Source of the DNA: Taeniopygia guttata
Taxonomy: Eukaryota; Chordata; Aves; Passeriformes; Estrildidae
NCBI RefSeq assembly: GCF_048771995.1
Contig: NC_133033.1
Location: 5,518,501 to 5,582,500, forward strand
Length of the DNA: 64,000 bases
Reading direction: 5' to 3'
The notes beneath the pieces were generated by a model, which was given only the letters and a program-made list of their open reading frames with translations, searched no databases and was not told the DNA's origin. The position numbers were made by a program, and so were the translations under genes. How positions within the stretch are numbered: position 1 is the first letter of the stretch; the number at the start of each line of letters is the position of its first letter. Below, in pieces: positions 1 to 13,499 of this stretch.

Positions 1-1640
1 GGATTAGGACTCGCTGCCACTGCTCCCCCCCGCCACACTAGCAAGAGAACATGCCAGAGTCCACAGACACCCAAACTGCCACTGACCTGAGGCCAGTTTT
101 GCGTCCCAGATAGAAACATATGAGCAATTTCAGTGAACAAATACCACAAGGAAGATGCCATGGGAACATCACCAGAACAGAGTTTAGCTCTCAGTTTCAC
201 ATAAACAAAGCCTGAGCGTGAGTAATTTCTGTCTCTCTTGAAGTATTTGCTGAAAGTGAAAGGCAGGTCTGCTTTCTAGATGATGAAATGTTACTTTTAT
301 GAGAAGCAGAAATGCTAATTTAGTGTCCTAGGCTAAGGTAGTGAACTTCTCATGACCCTCCAGTATTATGGAAGTGAGTCAGGGCTAGAGCTGCTTTGTG
401 TAAGCTACTGAATCTGGATTCCACGGTCTCAGTTGAAGCTAAATTAAATCCTCAGACCAGCCACTTATACCAACTGGATGTGGATCAATGGTTGTTCCAC
501 AGCCAGGACTGAGGAACCCTGTATTCCCTTGAATTTCAAGTCAGTTTCTCAGTTCAAATTAGGGTTTTAATCTACTTGACTCGACATAACCCATTGCAGA
601 TGACCAGAGAGTTTTCACGAAACAGGAAAACAAATGTGTTACAGACATTACTTACTGTTTACTACACTGCTGTTCCAGCTATCCAAGCATGCTCTGAATA
701 AACAAATATAATCTTTAGGTAAAATGCTTCACTGCTGCCATTTGTAAGGTTTCCCCAGGATGGGAATATCTTAACAGAAATTATATGTCCAGCATGACCT
801 GGAGGTGGACTCAACACAGATATCGTAAACTACTAAGGGAGGTTTCTGGGAATGGGAAATGGAAAAGGAAAGCACACAGTTTGGTACATTTTTTGTGTCT
901 GGAGATCAGGAGGGTTTACAGAACTAAATTATGGGCAGGATCAATTGTGTGGTCTGAATTTTCAGGTAGGACAAAGTAAGCATTCAGTGTAAGCAGAGAA
1001 AAAAATGTTAAATTTTGAAGTGCTAAGTCCCAGGCTAAATCTAGGACAGCTATAGGCTATTTCTGATGCACCAGTTGGTAGGAAAGCTTTTGCAGCCATC
1101 TGGCTCTTGAGCAGCACCACTGCATCCCTGCCTGCTCCAGCAACCACCTGCACTGTGGTACAGCTGGGCAAGGGGAATTCACAGCTGTGTGTTTGTGGCT
1201 GCTTTCAAGCCACCTTCACAGAAACACACAAGTAGCTCCAGTGAAGATGAAGGTCTGTCTTTAATGCCCAGCGAAGTGCCCTAGAAACTGGAAAGTCCCA
1301 GGTAACCTCATTTTTGACTGTTTTGGAAGAACAAAGAGTAGCTTTCAATGTTGTTCTAGGTGGCTGTTCCCATAATGGACTTAGTACCTGGTGTGACTGG
1401 GTCTGTGGCAGGCAGGGAGTGGTGCAGTCTAATGTTCAGTGTTCTGCCTTTTGTATGAAACAATTCTCCAACCACTCACCCAGACCTTTGCTCTTGAATG
1501 GCAGCATCTGCATCTCAGCAGTGAAATGCATAACATCATCCAGCTTTTAATTTCTACTGTGTCCTTTGTTCAGTAGATGCATGACTGTCCCAGAGGGGGC
1601 AGACAGACAGAGAGGTATTAAGTGCAAATCTCAGTCTCAC
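1..1640 (-). other. PODN: PODN intron 6 (partial)
   Basis: I see no further PODN exon, RNA gene or repeat here. The leucine-rich residues that follow exon 6 in mammalian podocan are absent, so this is read as intron running off the left edge. Confidence 0.7.
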
Positions 1641-1756
1641 CAGAAAGTTTCATTGTCCATTCCCTCATTAGACAAGTAGTTATTCTGCAAATACAGCTCC
1701 CGCAGACCGGCAAGCTCGCTGAACGCTCCTTTGGGAATCTTCTCCAGCTTGTTGCT
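1641..1756 (-). CDS. PODN: PODN coding exon 6
   Basis: A 116-nt exon encoding [20 protein letters not shown], then the [12 protein letters not shown] repeat and sequon NET. It ends two bases into a tryptophan codon at TTCTG|GTGAGA. The next exon must lie to the left of the window. Confidence 0.93.
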
Positions 1757-4700
1757 CTAGAGTCAACAAAAGCACAAAGCACAGTATTTTATATGAATCA
1801 ACACAACATTTGGGTTCTGTTCAACTAGCATGGGCAATTAAACTTCAGATGGGCTAGACATGAAATATTTAGGGGGCTTTATAATGTGATGGACAGACTG
1901 GACCAGATTAATTTGTTAACTAATAAAGCAGATACCAACACAGACAAATTTGTCTGAGTGTTTCAATAAATAGTAAAAGAAAAAAACACATCTAAAGTAC
2001 ACGTGTCAGATATTTTTGGTCCAATTTTGGCTGCCTCTCATTTCTCATTGTACTGGTTTTTCTCAGTCAAAATATCAAGGTAAATGTTACTACTGACAGA
2101 TGGTGCACTTGCAAGTAAAACACTCATTTCTCTGCTCATCTCCTCTGTCCTTAACACAGCTAGGGACAGCAGGGAAGAAGCAAGTTCAAAGTGTAATCCT
2201 CACAGTGTGAGACACTTTTGGGAGATAATGAATATCTGTAAGTGTCAAAAAAATGCAGGGAACATGTAAGTTCATACTTTGAAGAGAAATTCCAGCAATT
2301 TAAAGGACTGGACTGGGTGCGTTTACTTTTCTTCAAGCTGGAGAATCCTGTTCTCTAGAAGACTTTAACAGGAATTCTGGTGGACCTACAAGGGAAAAGA
2401 GTGCTGGGAGGCAGCACAGAGCTGCCTCAGTCCAGGGCTGATAACAGACTCCAGTCTCTGCACGTCCAAGGAGCTGTCAACACTCAGAGCAAGCGGACCC
2501 AGGACTCCCCACCGCTGTGGCTCTCCCATTGCTAAGGCTCAGATCTCCTGCTCAGACATGATGAAGTGTTTTTATCAGAATCAGATGACATGGAATTAAA
2601 AATGCTGGAGAGTAGTTAATAGCACAACTCTGCTATTGCACTCTTGCTGGAGGAGTTGTAGTAATAGAGAATGCCTGATCCAAACTGAATTGCCAGTTCA
2701 GTAGCAAGCAGCAGCCACTGATGCTGGGAAGCAGTAGTCTGTGTGAAATGAGTCAGTGAGCAAAGCCAGGACAGAGTGGGTAAGCAGCTGCCAGGACAAG
2801 TGGCATTCGTGGCAAACTTAACTGGGAGGTCATGGAGACATGGCCATGGAATGATGCACTTCCTGTTCTAATATTGTATTAATATTGTTTTATGCAGGGA
2901 GGAGACCAACAATACAACCACACAGGGATTTCCAATACAATTTCTGTGTTTGATTCTGCAAACACAGAAAGCCATTTCTGCCCCCTGTGAGCATTCTGAT
3001 GATTTACAAAAACACACTATTGCTTATGGACAGAAAAGGAAGGAGATGGGGACAGCTACTGTTGAGAATACAGCAGGCAAGGCTTAAAGTGGGCCTGGAG
3101 ATGTTTCCAGGTGCACTGGGGTGTCTTGGTGGTGTGGTGTGAAACCCACACAAAACAGTACTTTGTCACAATCCTAAAGGATTACAAAATGTTGTTGTCA
3201 TTACCTGTAAGTGTAATTTATATAGTGCTGGAGGGAGATTCTTTGGAACATACTTCAAGAAATTGCTGGACATGATGAGTATCTCCACATTATTAGAGCC
3301 ATTGAACATATTATCAGGCAATCCAGCATCTGAAAGTTTGTTGTTATGAAGATACACAGATCTGTTGAAAAGAAGCAAAAGATGAAGTTCAAAAGATAGG
3401 GAGATCTGGAGTTTTTGTTTACTGAGCGAAAGCTTTAGTTTAAAACTTAATTTCAATATTTTCTTATTTCCTTGAGATAATTAGATTTTTTTTTAATGTG
3501 CTTTTTAATTTAGCAAGTGATACAGAGGCAAAACCAAATGGTCAGCTCCAATATTCTCTGAAAGTTAGTTCTATTCAAAATCCAAACCTGCACATGAATA
3601 CAAATTTCACAAGTGGCCTTAACTTCTTTTCAAGAAACTGAGTGCAAGTCTGTGCAGTACTTAGAAACACAGAATGCCAGTGTGGGGAACCTCACTTAGA
3701 GGGTTAGAATTCATCTCTTTTTAACAAATATGGCCCCAGTTTTAACTTCTATTTGGAACTGTCTGGACTGCTTGGGCTTACAAAATCAGCCTGGAGGTGT
3801 CGTAAGAAAGAACCATCTCTTAACCCTCCATTCTTTCTGCTCCCATCAAGGCTGGAAACACCCCAGGAAACAGTTTCTCTCCTACTCTTAGAACTCAGAA
3901 TAGGATACTGACAGAAAGACAACAGATTTATTCAGTCTGGCAGACTTTTCTCTTTTCTATGCTTTGGTTTTTAATGAGCCTTTGGGATCGAGAGATAGAG
4001 TTTCTTACTTTCTTTTCCTTTGCCCTTCTTACTTTGAACCTTTAATACCAAATAGTTTCTCCAAACAGATTTTCAGAAATTGATTCATCCTTACACAGGT
4101 TTCAATTCTGTACAAAGTAATATACCTCTATGAAGTTATTTCTCCTTTTCACTGGCTCAACTGCTAAATTAATTCGTTTTACTTCTTTTTAAAGAAAGAA
4201 ATTATAGGCTTTTAGTGACTTTGATTACCTCTTCCCTTTCTGTGTTTACCCCAGATGCAGCAGACAGCTAAATTTGTAGAGAGAGGTTAAAGCTGTAAAA
4301 GTGTCAAAGTGAGCTTTTTTAACTTGTTCTTGGATTCTCTACCAGTAGCAGAGAACTTGGCAACATCCTTCTGGAAGGAAGGAAAGGCTCAGTATGGAAA
4401 TACAATTGTGTGATCACACACTCCAGGGAGTTCAGAGCTACACTGGAAGTATTGTTTACCCTGCATGGTCAGCTGTACTTTTAACTCACAAATATTTGCC
4501 TTTCTGAAAAACTTACTCTCCAAATAATCAGTCTGAGATCATGAACTCCGCTGGGGGCAAAAAAAACAACTGACACAACTGTGTTGGGATTTTATATGAG
4601 TAACCTTGGAAATCAATTAGCTCTTATTCTGATTAAAATTCATGTTTGTATAGAAGAGTGTGAAAATCACTTCAGAAGAGTAAATAAATTTAATATGGCA

Positions 4701-7700
4701 TCAAAACACAGCAGCATCTCCAGCACAGATTAAGGAAGAAAACATGTATAAATCTAGCTTCTTTCATCATGAGATATTGCCAGAAATCTGTGAGTGACTC
4801 AGCCCTTTCAGCTTCCAAGAGCCTGAGAGACTAAAGGCCCAGGAAGTGCAGAGCAGCTCCAGCTCTCAATGAATTCAGTGAGAATGGAGAGCTCTTCAGT
4901 TCATCACAAGGCTGGGCTGCAGGGGCTCAGCTGTAATTAACTGCTTCCACACCTGGCTGCATGAATTGCTCCCAACAGTTTGGGATGTCTTTGCAGGATC
5001 TGGATGGTACAGTGTGTGGATGCTGCAGATTACTCAAAACCCCTTCAGCAAACTCACACCTCACAGGAGGTGGTCTGGGTGCCTCTGAGTTTGACATGGA
5101 TGTGCTGCTGTCAATCCAGATGAGAAAGTCACAGCTTGAATCTAGCAGAGACCTTTGGCAGCAGATCTGGAGTATGAACCCCTTCTGAAGGTGCTGAAGT
5201 GCTTACCTTGAACAGAACTGAGTACTGTACTGTCCACCTGATTTTAGTTTTAAAAATGAACAAACTATAATAAAACTAGAAATTTCGAAACAGCTAATCC
5301 CCATTTTGAGAAACTTAATTGTTCTTTTCAATTCAAATACACAAGTAAAATGGGGACAAATTCATTTGATATTTGCAGAAGTGTCTGGCAGCTAGCAAAA
5401 GCCCTTGGAATGTGTTTGTTTGATCTTTCATGCTGAGAATAACAAAGTTTCTTTCCAAAAACACAAGTAAGCAAAAATATAGTTTAGCCAGATATTTTCT
5501 TATCACCCACCAACTGCATCCAAGCAGTGGCAGAACACCAGTATTGTTTTACTTCCCAGTCCCTTACCTCAAGTTTGGTTTCTGTCCAAATGTGAGCCCA
5601 TATATCTTAGTGAGATAATTGGCTGCAAAATCTGCACTGATCAAGGTATTTGGTAGGAATTTTGGAGCCACTGTTAGCTGTAAAAGAAATATACAGGGGA
5701 GTTCCAATGACATGTAGCAAATGTTTTAACCAAGTATTAGAGCAGCAGCAAAACACTCTCAAATTTATCTTCCCTAAACAGGCAAAGATAAATTAAACTG
5801 AATGTAGATTTCATGAACAAAAACAAATTGTCCTCACTCACTAATATCTCCAGGAAGGAGGCAGACTTTTGCTCTAAGATATGAAAATGTTTGTTTTGGT
5901 TGGAAGGGTCCTGTCTCTTTTTGGTGGAAGAAATAAAGAAATTGTTATTCACAGAGCAAACACTTTGCTTATTATTGTTCCTAATTCCTCAGTCTGCTGT
6001 GCCAAAAAAACTCCAACTCCCCTCACAGTGACCTACTGCTTATTCTCTTAGGAAAGTGTATTGTGGAGGGGAGGTGTCACTTCACACGTCTGTTCCACTG
6101 CAGCCATTTATGATGATCTCTGCAGGGGGGATTCAGGTTCCCAAAGAAAAAGGACACTTCTGAGTCAAATGATGGAATATTGAATGGCACTTCAAAGCAA
6201 AGGGTACAGTGATACTTTGTTCAATAAACAAGTGATGCATCAGGAAGTACAGAAAGGCCCTGTCCTCAAAACTTTATAGCTGACAACAGGTATACGATTG
6301 AATGTGTTGCTCTTGTTGCTGTTTTTATCAGTTATTGTAAAAGCTAACCCTAGAAATGCCTGTATGTGAACAAATTGGTGGAGTGAAAATCAATGATCAA
6401 AAAAAGCTCAGTTTTAGAGAGCATCCAGGTATTACAATAGCCAGGATCACTGACTGGCTGTTAATAACAAAGTCATTCACCTACAAACCAAGAATACAGG
6501 TTACAATCCAGGCTGGATGGAGAACAGTTTTCTGGCAAGCATAAACCCAGAAGCTTTATGCATCAAGATAAAGCCCTTGGGAAACAAAAATTTTAACACA
6601 ATGCTATAACAGCTAATCCTTGAATAGAGAAGACACTGAATTGCAGTCAGCAGGTGAAGCCATCCTGGTTACAGGTGTTCACTGCATACCAATGAGACCA
6701 CTCTGTTTTATGTGCACTCCAAAGGGAGATACTGCATTCTTTGAGATCAGGATTGGAAAGTGGGGCAATGGAAGGGATCTGCCTTACAGCCTGAAGCTCA
6801 TGGAATCTGCAATCTTCCTCACAGCTCTGTTGTGTCAAACAGAACCTGGTTCTTTCAGCCTACAAAGCACAGCAAGACTCACACAATGAGAAACTATATT
6901 TTTTCAATAAAACTGCAGTGGGTTATGAATAATAGTGTAAAACCAAAAATATTTAAGATATGAACACTGTGTGAAAGAAGAGACACTTTATTGGAGAACT
7001 GCCTAACCCAAGCCTTAAACTATGTATTTATCTAAAGGGTGTCTACACCCCTCTCTGCTGGTATGTCAAGAGTGCATTGATGAACTCCATCCATGAACTT
7101 CCAATTTACTGGACTCATAAAACAGTCTCTTTTTTAAAAAAAAATGAATACATTATTTACCGGTTTTAATTTTCAGCTGTCCCAAAACCTCGTTATCCTC
7201 CTTATCCTTAGCCTGTCTTAAATATTAAATGGTCACAAACACACAAAAAGATCTTTCCCACAAATCACACTCCTATCAGCATTTCCAGATGGTTTGTGAG
7301 CACTGGAATGAGCCATTCTGCATATTCCTGCAGTTGCTCTTGGCTTTGGTGGTAATCTCTCACCTCCTGATCTGGGAGATATGATTTCAGGGAGATGGAT
7401 AAAAGCACTCATCTCTGACTGAGAAGGTCTGACAGTGCCTCAGAAAGAAATAAGTCTCTGCCATGATGTAACACTGACAATTCAGACACAGGAAACAAGA
7501 CTTAATCTTTCATACACTGTGGTATATTAAAGCTTTTCTCCAGTCAATTAGGTCATAACATTCATACAAAGCAAAGGGCATGGCTCAGACACGTGAAATG
7601 AGAGACATCAGATCCACAAGAAAGAGGAAAGAGAAGTTTAATCCAAAAAGAGTTTTCACTTGCTCAGGATTTTGCTTTGGCATTTCAGCACTTGGTCATG

Positions 7701-10700
7701 AGACTGATTTTCACTGATTACCTTCTTGAAGGATTCATGTCGGATTGTTTTAAGTGTCAACAAAAATAAAGTTGACTTGAATAACTTTGTCTAATTTATT
7801 GCCTAACAAGAAGCAATCAGCCGTTTCTCCTACTGCAATTTTCTTTCAACTTTCCTGCTGCACCTTCCTTTCCATATGGCAGAGTGTTTCTCCACTGTTA
7901 ACAAATGAATTCAGAAGGCTCATACAAAAGTCATTACCAGATTTGAATTGCTTGGATTTTTCTTGCTTGGATGAAGCTTTGATAAAAAGAGAAGTGCTGG
8001 ATTGAGGTGAATCCCATATCACTTTAAGGATATGGGGAAATGTAAAACTTCTATCACCAAAATCACCTGCTTACAGTCATTAATGACAGCCCAGGATCTG
8101 GTTTATCATTTAGTGGAACAATTTCTCTCATTAACACGGTTTACTGTGCACTCTATTTGAGAGATAAAAAACATGAGAGTGGGAAGGAAAATTGGAAACT
8201 ACTGCAGCCACTCTTTACTCAAAGTACTTGTTACTCACAGACCACAGAAGGCTTTTAGTCTCTTACATTTCTTTTCTCTGACCAACTGTGCCAGTTCAAT
8301 GAAAGATGATTTAGCTACATCTGATGGGATCACAATGGAAGATAAAGCAGCATTAAGATAATCCATAAAACAAGAAGCAAACTACCAGCAAATCCCTGCT
8401 CTCCTCCAGACACCACAGTAACTTGATCCACAGTGTTTCCTGCTGCAGAGGAGATGCAGTCTGAAGTCAATCTGGTTTGTCCTGGCTTGTGATTTATAAA
8501 GAAATGTGTTATTTCTGCGGGTCCACAACTTCTCACTATAACTACTTGTGACATTCGCTGATGTTTGCAATTTCTTTTGGGATTCTTTTCTCTCTGCAGC
8601 AAAGCCAGAAAAACCAAACACTTTGTTTTGTTACACAGGGAAAATCAAGAGTGCTAGGTTCTGGAATATTAGTCACAGTCTGGCTTGTTCCTTTATATGA
8701 AGTTATAAACTGCCAAGATTGTTACATGGAAATGGTGCTTGAAAGAGAGAAAAGAACACAATGTTACTGTACTAAGGAATGGGTTCTATTCTCAATCACT
8801 CCATACAGAATTGTATAGAGTGATTCTGGATGTGTCTTGGCCTGACTGAAACCTGAATGTGGCCACATGTATTTAATCAGAACATCAAATGGTCCCAGAC
8901 TTTAAGAGGATAATAAAATATATATACAGACATGCAGAGAGAGAGAGGGTGGGATGGAAGGGCAGGATTTTTATAGACAAAGAAGGTCTGCCTGATGTTT
9001 TAACTTATATTTTCTGTGGATCCTAATTTCTTCTGTAGCAAATATTTGTGGACAACCACTGGGGATAAAGGAAGCCATAACAGGAACCACCCAGATGCAA
9101 GGGTATATGAGAAGCTATTTCATTTCCTAGCTTTGGCAGGAAAGATGTGCTTCTGTCAATATATCCAACCTGGGTCACAATAGGAAAGCAGCTGGGATCT
9201 TCTCCATCAAAAGAAGAAATTCAGCTCCTACTATTGCAGCTAAAAGAATAGATTAATGACTGGCACAGTTTCACTTTGTGGGGGTATCCTCCCCATATCC
9301 AACCTAATAAAAATGGGAGTCAGGGAAAACTGGATAGCTTGTCACAGATCTTCATGGTTCAAACACAGGCAGTAAGATGTGTTTGCTCACAAATTTTTTA
9401 ACCAGCCTCATCTGGTAAGGCAGAATTTCACATATTACCCCACATACAGGCAGGAACCAAATCTGCATACAGCTGATCCAAAGCCTACTGAAGACAGTGG
9501 TAATTTATGCATGCAGGAGCTTTCTGTACCTCCATACACAAGGAAAACTTTTCACCAGGTGCTCAAAATACACTTGCATGTGTAGCCTCTAAACATCATA
9601 TACTGTTTTGACCTTAGATGAACCTGCATTAGAATATCACTTTAGCACAGTTTTACTTATGTAGTATATACATTTTAAAATAATTGAAAACTTGCTCATT
9701 TAATTTTCAGAACCAAATCAGAAAAGAGCTCTGAAAGGCTTCAGAGCCTCTTACCTTATTGTTTGCCAGGTACAGGTAATTCAGGTTCTCCAGATGTTCA
9801 AATGCTTCCTCTGGCAACCCTTAAAAACAGGAATAACTAATCAGTGACATCAGCACCTTACTGCCTTTCCGAGTGAAAATACCAAAGGGCAGATTTCCCT
9901 CTCAGTATCTTCCATGTGAGATTGAAACACTTTTTATAGCCACTGAAACAATCTGATTCAGACGTATTGATTGTTTTTTTCTTAATTGGAAAAAAAACCC
10001 AAACAATACACATTTGTTAGGAGCAATGGAGAACTATTTAAAATCCTGATCACACAAGGCTTGTGGGCAAGCCCACTGGGCAGGTGTCAGGTACAGAGCT
10101 GTGCAGATTTGCTGTATGGCTGATTGTCAGTGCTTGCAGCAACCACACAATCTGAGAACCTTCTCCTGCCATTTGCATAAGATTCTGCAAGTCTTTTTTC
10201 TTGTAAGGATATAATCTGAGGTTGCTTAGTGATCAGATCAACCTGATGTATGACTATATTGCCAAAATTACCCTGGTACCTGCATGTCACAGCCCTTCTC
10301 TTGCTCTGCTCCTCCACAATTCAGGTGTCCAAGCAGTAACCAGCTCAGAGAGCTGGTCCAACTCAGGGCTTATCCTCCCCTAATAATTATTAGCTCTCAG
10401 TGATTATTTCAGCTGAGTCACTCCACATCCAGCTGATCACACAAGCACAATTGCTGCCTGCAAGTGACACTTTCACCTGGCATTAAGATAACCATGTATC
10501 AAAGGTAAAGCTATTTTCCATGCCCAAACACGTTGGAAACTCAGGGCTGCACTGAAGCTGGTGAAAGAAAACATGAAGGTAACAGTGTCAAAGGTAATGT
10601 CAAAGGTTGCATGTATTAAGCACAGCTTTCCCTGTGCTATGTAAGATTGCTGTGCCTTGTGGCCCATGTCTAATATGCTCACATTCTGAATAAATTTTGT

Positions 10701-13270
10701 TCTCTGTCATTTCAGTAAAGATAAAAAGAGCTTTCAGATCATCTAGGTGACACATAAATTAATAATAATTTCATCTTTTGTATCCCATATCCTCCTCTCT
10801 TACTGTTTACTCCAATTCCTCTGTTTCCTTTGCTTTCCTCACTAACCCCTTGTTAAGATTCTCTAGTAAGCATAAGACTGAGCAAGCAAAACCTGCCTAG
10901 AAAAATCAAAATAGTTTGAGAAGGGTAGAAATGTCCTTATTTGCAGTATGCATATAAATTCATACCAAATTTGACAAGGACAAAACTGGACCAAACTGCC
11001 CTGACTGACTAGACAGAACTAAACAAGGTCATTCAGGAGGAAATCATTCAGCATGTGGACGTCTCTGGTTCTCAAGTGCATTGCATGGAAGTGCTTGTGG
11101 GACCAGAGGGAGTTTCCTGGATGAGGAGATCTCACGCCACAGTACACGAGCTGCTGCCAGGTCTCCTCCACTGCTTCAGCAGGGCTGCATTCCTCCACAC
11201 TGAGTATTGTGTTTCGGATGATAAAGCGTCTCCATGCTCTGTGTGATGGCCAGAGAAGCAAGGCTCACAGCAAACCACTCCAACCAAGCAATCCATCACC
11301 CTGGCTTTCCTTATCAGCTGTCACTGGCTCACTGCATAAGCTGGTCCTCTGAAAGCACAAGCTCTGTCCACCCCATGGCTCACCTTTTGAAGTCAGCCTG
11401 TTGTTTTGCAAATTGAGAGTTTCCAGTCTATAAAGACGAGCAAGCTCTTCTGGAAATATTTCTTCTATTTGGTTATTCTAAGAAAATGGAGAGTATTAAT
11501 CATCAACAAAGTAATCCAAAAAGGATCCCAGTAAACCCAGATTGTGAACTTCAATAAAATCTGGAAGTGAACCCACCATGTAAAATCCTTGTCAAGACTT
11601 CTCTCACAATTAGCCAGACTCAGATCTCAAACCCAAAACATCCAAACCCAGGAGCATTGGAAAGCCTGACTTCTGCTCATCTCCAAGAATATCCAGCTTA
11701 TGCACCAGTAGCACACAAAGAGTGTGATTATGCCTGGCAAGGCCCACAGTCCATCTGCCACAGCCAAACCTTGTAGCTGCAGCAAAGCATTTGTTACAGG
11801 TTGGCATGGTGGATTTCCAAGCTAATGGCTTCTGTTATCCATGGGTTGTTTTAAAAGCCACTGGTCAAGGGCAGGGAGCATCAAACCAGGCTCACTTGCA
11901 CTGGTTGTGCTGTCAGGGGTGACTGCCATCAGATTTTCATTAACATGCCAACATTCTGACCACTAATGAGTGGTTCTAGCTTTAGCATCCAGGGGACCAG
12001 TCAAGGACCCACTGTCCTGGAAGCCAGGCCAGTGCACAGAAAGTGACAGATGCAGCTGCAGAAAGTTTCTTTTCTTTTGCTAGCAGAGGCAGGAGCCATG
12101 ACTAACACATGCCTGGGACAGATCTGCTGAGGAAGGTGCCATCTTACATTACAGTTTTTCTAACTGAAAAGCTCTAAACAAAATCTGTATTTCATCTATT
12201 GAACAGAATTGACAGCTGGGAGCAATAAACCAAAAGCAGTTGGTGAAGAATCAGGCACTGAAAACCTCAACCACTGCCACCGCTCTGAGGAGGCACTGCC
12301 ACAGGGCTGCCATGCTCCGGCCCTTCAGGTGTCAGAGCACTGGCAGGGAAAGGACACCTGCCCAAATGCTGGTCACAGGCATCAAATAGCTAAGAGCAGA
12401 GCACAGAAGCCTGCTGATAGTCTAGGACATCCTGATTCTTCTTCCTGAAGCTGGAATCTCACATCTTCTATGACCTTTTCATGACAAGACATGAGGTGCC
12501 TGCAACAGGACCATTTGCTGTAGGCATGACCTGTTTTCCGGCCACAAGCAGCCCAGCACGAGGCAGTGCCACTCGGGGTGATGGGTGGCACTGGCCGTGT
12601 CACACCTGCTCCTTGCTGAGTCCATGGGACAGTGGGGGACGTGAGCTGGCCCTGCCTCTGGACCGGCTCACTGTGTCTGAACTAACACACCGTGCTGCCC
12701 AAAGAATTCTCTGTCATTTAGCCCATCTTCCTCAAAGACACCTCAGAATGGAAGGGCTCCACCAGAAATTTGGGTTGGCCAAAGGAGAAACAAGAAATTG
12801 TTCGTTTGGACAAAAATTCTTTTCATGGAGCTGTGAGAGAACGTGGAGCTCTTTGTCCCCTCTCTGGATGTGAGGGGAGAGGATGCCGATAACCAGGTGC
12901 GTTCCTCGAGCTGGGGAGCCCGGCCTGCTGCACCTGCTGCTCCCGCCGGGAGCCGAGGAGGGCTGAGGGAAGGAACCGGGGTTCAGGGGGGAATGAGGGC
13001 ACGGGGAGGGGGCGATGGATCGCGCCTTACCTGCAGGGAGAGGTGGTTGGTCAGCTCGGGCAGCAGCAGCGGGAACTCCTTGAGGTCGATGCCGCCGCAA
13101 TCCACGACGCCCTCCTGGGTGCAGCCGCAGTCGCGGGGGCAGGCGGGGCCGGGCCCGGGCCGCCGCCGCTCCGGGCCGCCCTCGGCGAAATCGCTGTCGG
13201 CGGTGCAGCCCAGGGCCAGCAGCGCCGGGAGCCCCAGCAGCGCCAGCAGCGCCCGGCCGCCGGCGGGCAT
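1641..13270 (-). CDS. PODN: Podocan, 5' portion (coding exons 1-6; gene continues past left edge)
   Basis: Podocan is a secreted class V small leucine-rich repeat proteoglycan of the extracellular matrix; family members bind collagen and restrain smooth-muscle and kidney cell growth. Six exons join in frame (13270-13031, 11477-11384, 9819-9755, 5677-5568, 3361-3205, 1756-1641), giving 260 codons plus two bases; the mammalian protein has a little over 600 residues, so more than half lies off the left edge. Residues 1-22 form a hydrophobic signal peptide. The N-terminal cysteine cluster is C44-X3-C48-X-C50-X7-C58, followed by leucine-rich repeats with LxxLxLxxNxL signatures, for example [11 protein letters not shown] and [10 protein letters not shown]. 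Sequons occur at FNGS and DNET. The start at 13270 is the only Met before the signal peptide. The longest intron lies between exons 4 and 3 on the map (5678-9754), and no intron holds anything recognised. Identification rests on recalled similarity to mammalian podocan. Confidence 0.95.
3205..3361 (-). CDS. PODN: PODN coding exon 5
   Basis: A 157-nt exon starting with the last base of the split arginine, then [19 protein letters not shown] and a glycosylation sequon NGS. It ends at YKLHLQ with donor CAG|GTAATG, phase 0. Confidence 0.94.
5568..5677 (-). CDS. PODN: PODN coding exon 4
   Basis: A 110-nt exon encoding [20 protein letters not shown] onward to FGQKPNL plus two bases of an arginine codon. 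The acceptor is TTACAG|CTA and the donor TTGAG|GTAAGG. Confidence 0.93.
8937..8948. repeat. Short GA microsatellite in PODN intron 3
   Basis: A run of about six GA dinucleotides followed by a G-rich stretch, inside the intron between PODN exons 3 and 4. Confidence 0.6.
9755..9819 (-). CDS. PODN: PODN coding exon 3
   Basis: A 65-nt exon completing the split glycine and encoding [18 protein letters not shown] and ANNK. The acceptor is TTTAAG and the donor AAG|GTAAGA, phase 0. It is too short to show up as an open reading frame on its own. Confidence 0.93.
11384..11477 (-). CDS. PODN: PODN coding exon 2: first leucine-rich repeats
   Basis: Encodes [15 protein letters not shown] and then [14 protein letters not shown]. 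The acceptor is CTTAG|AAT and the donor AAAG|GTGAGC, ending after one base of a glycine codon. It follows phase-0 exon 1 exactly. Confidence 0.94.
13031..13270 (-). CDS. PODN: PODN coding exon 1: signal peptide and cysteine cluster
   Basis: Eighty codons from the ATG to SLQ, donor CAG|GTAAGG, phase 0. It holds the signal peptide, a Pro/Arg/Gly-rich linker and the four-cysteine LRRNT cluster. It is very GC-rich because it lies inside the promoter island. Confidence 0.94.
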
Positions 13271-13328
13271 CGCCCCTGCGGGCCGGACAGCGGGTCAGCA
13301 CCGCGGGGCAGCGCCGCGGGGCAGCCCC

Positions 13329-13421
13329 GCAACCCCGGCCCGGCCCCGCAACCCCGGCCCGGCCCCGCAACCCCGGCCCGGCCCCGCAACCCCGGCCCGG
13401 CCCCGCAACCCCGGCCCGGCC
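13329..13421. repeat. 19-bp GC-rich minisatellite, 4.9 perfect copies
   Basis: The unit GCAACCCCGGCCCGGCCCC starts at 13329, 13348, 13367, 13386 and 13405; the last copy is cut after 17 bases. All copies are identical, which points to recent expansion or length polymorphism. On the PODN sense strand each unit carries three runs of three or four G. The array starts 59 bp upstream of the PODN ATG. Confidence 0.95.
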
Positions 13422-13499
13422 GCGGCCTTCCCGCGCCCCCGGGGCGCTCTGGGCACTGCGCTGCCCAACCCCTGCGGCCCGGGTACCATCTCCGGCCCC

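Noticed and set aside
8330-8818. Open frames on both strands in PODN intron 3
   Set aside because: No resemblance to known proteins, AT-rich intronic composition, overlapping frames on opposite strands.
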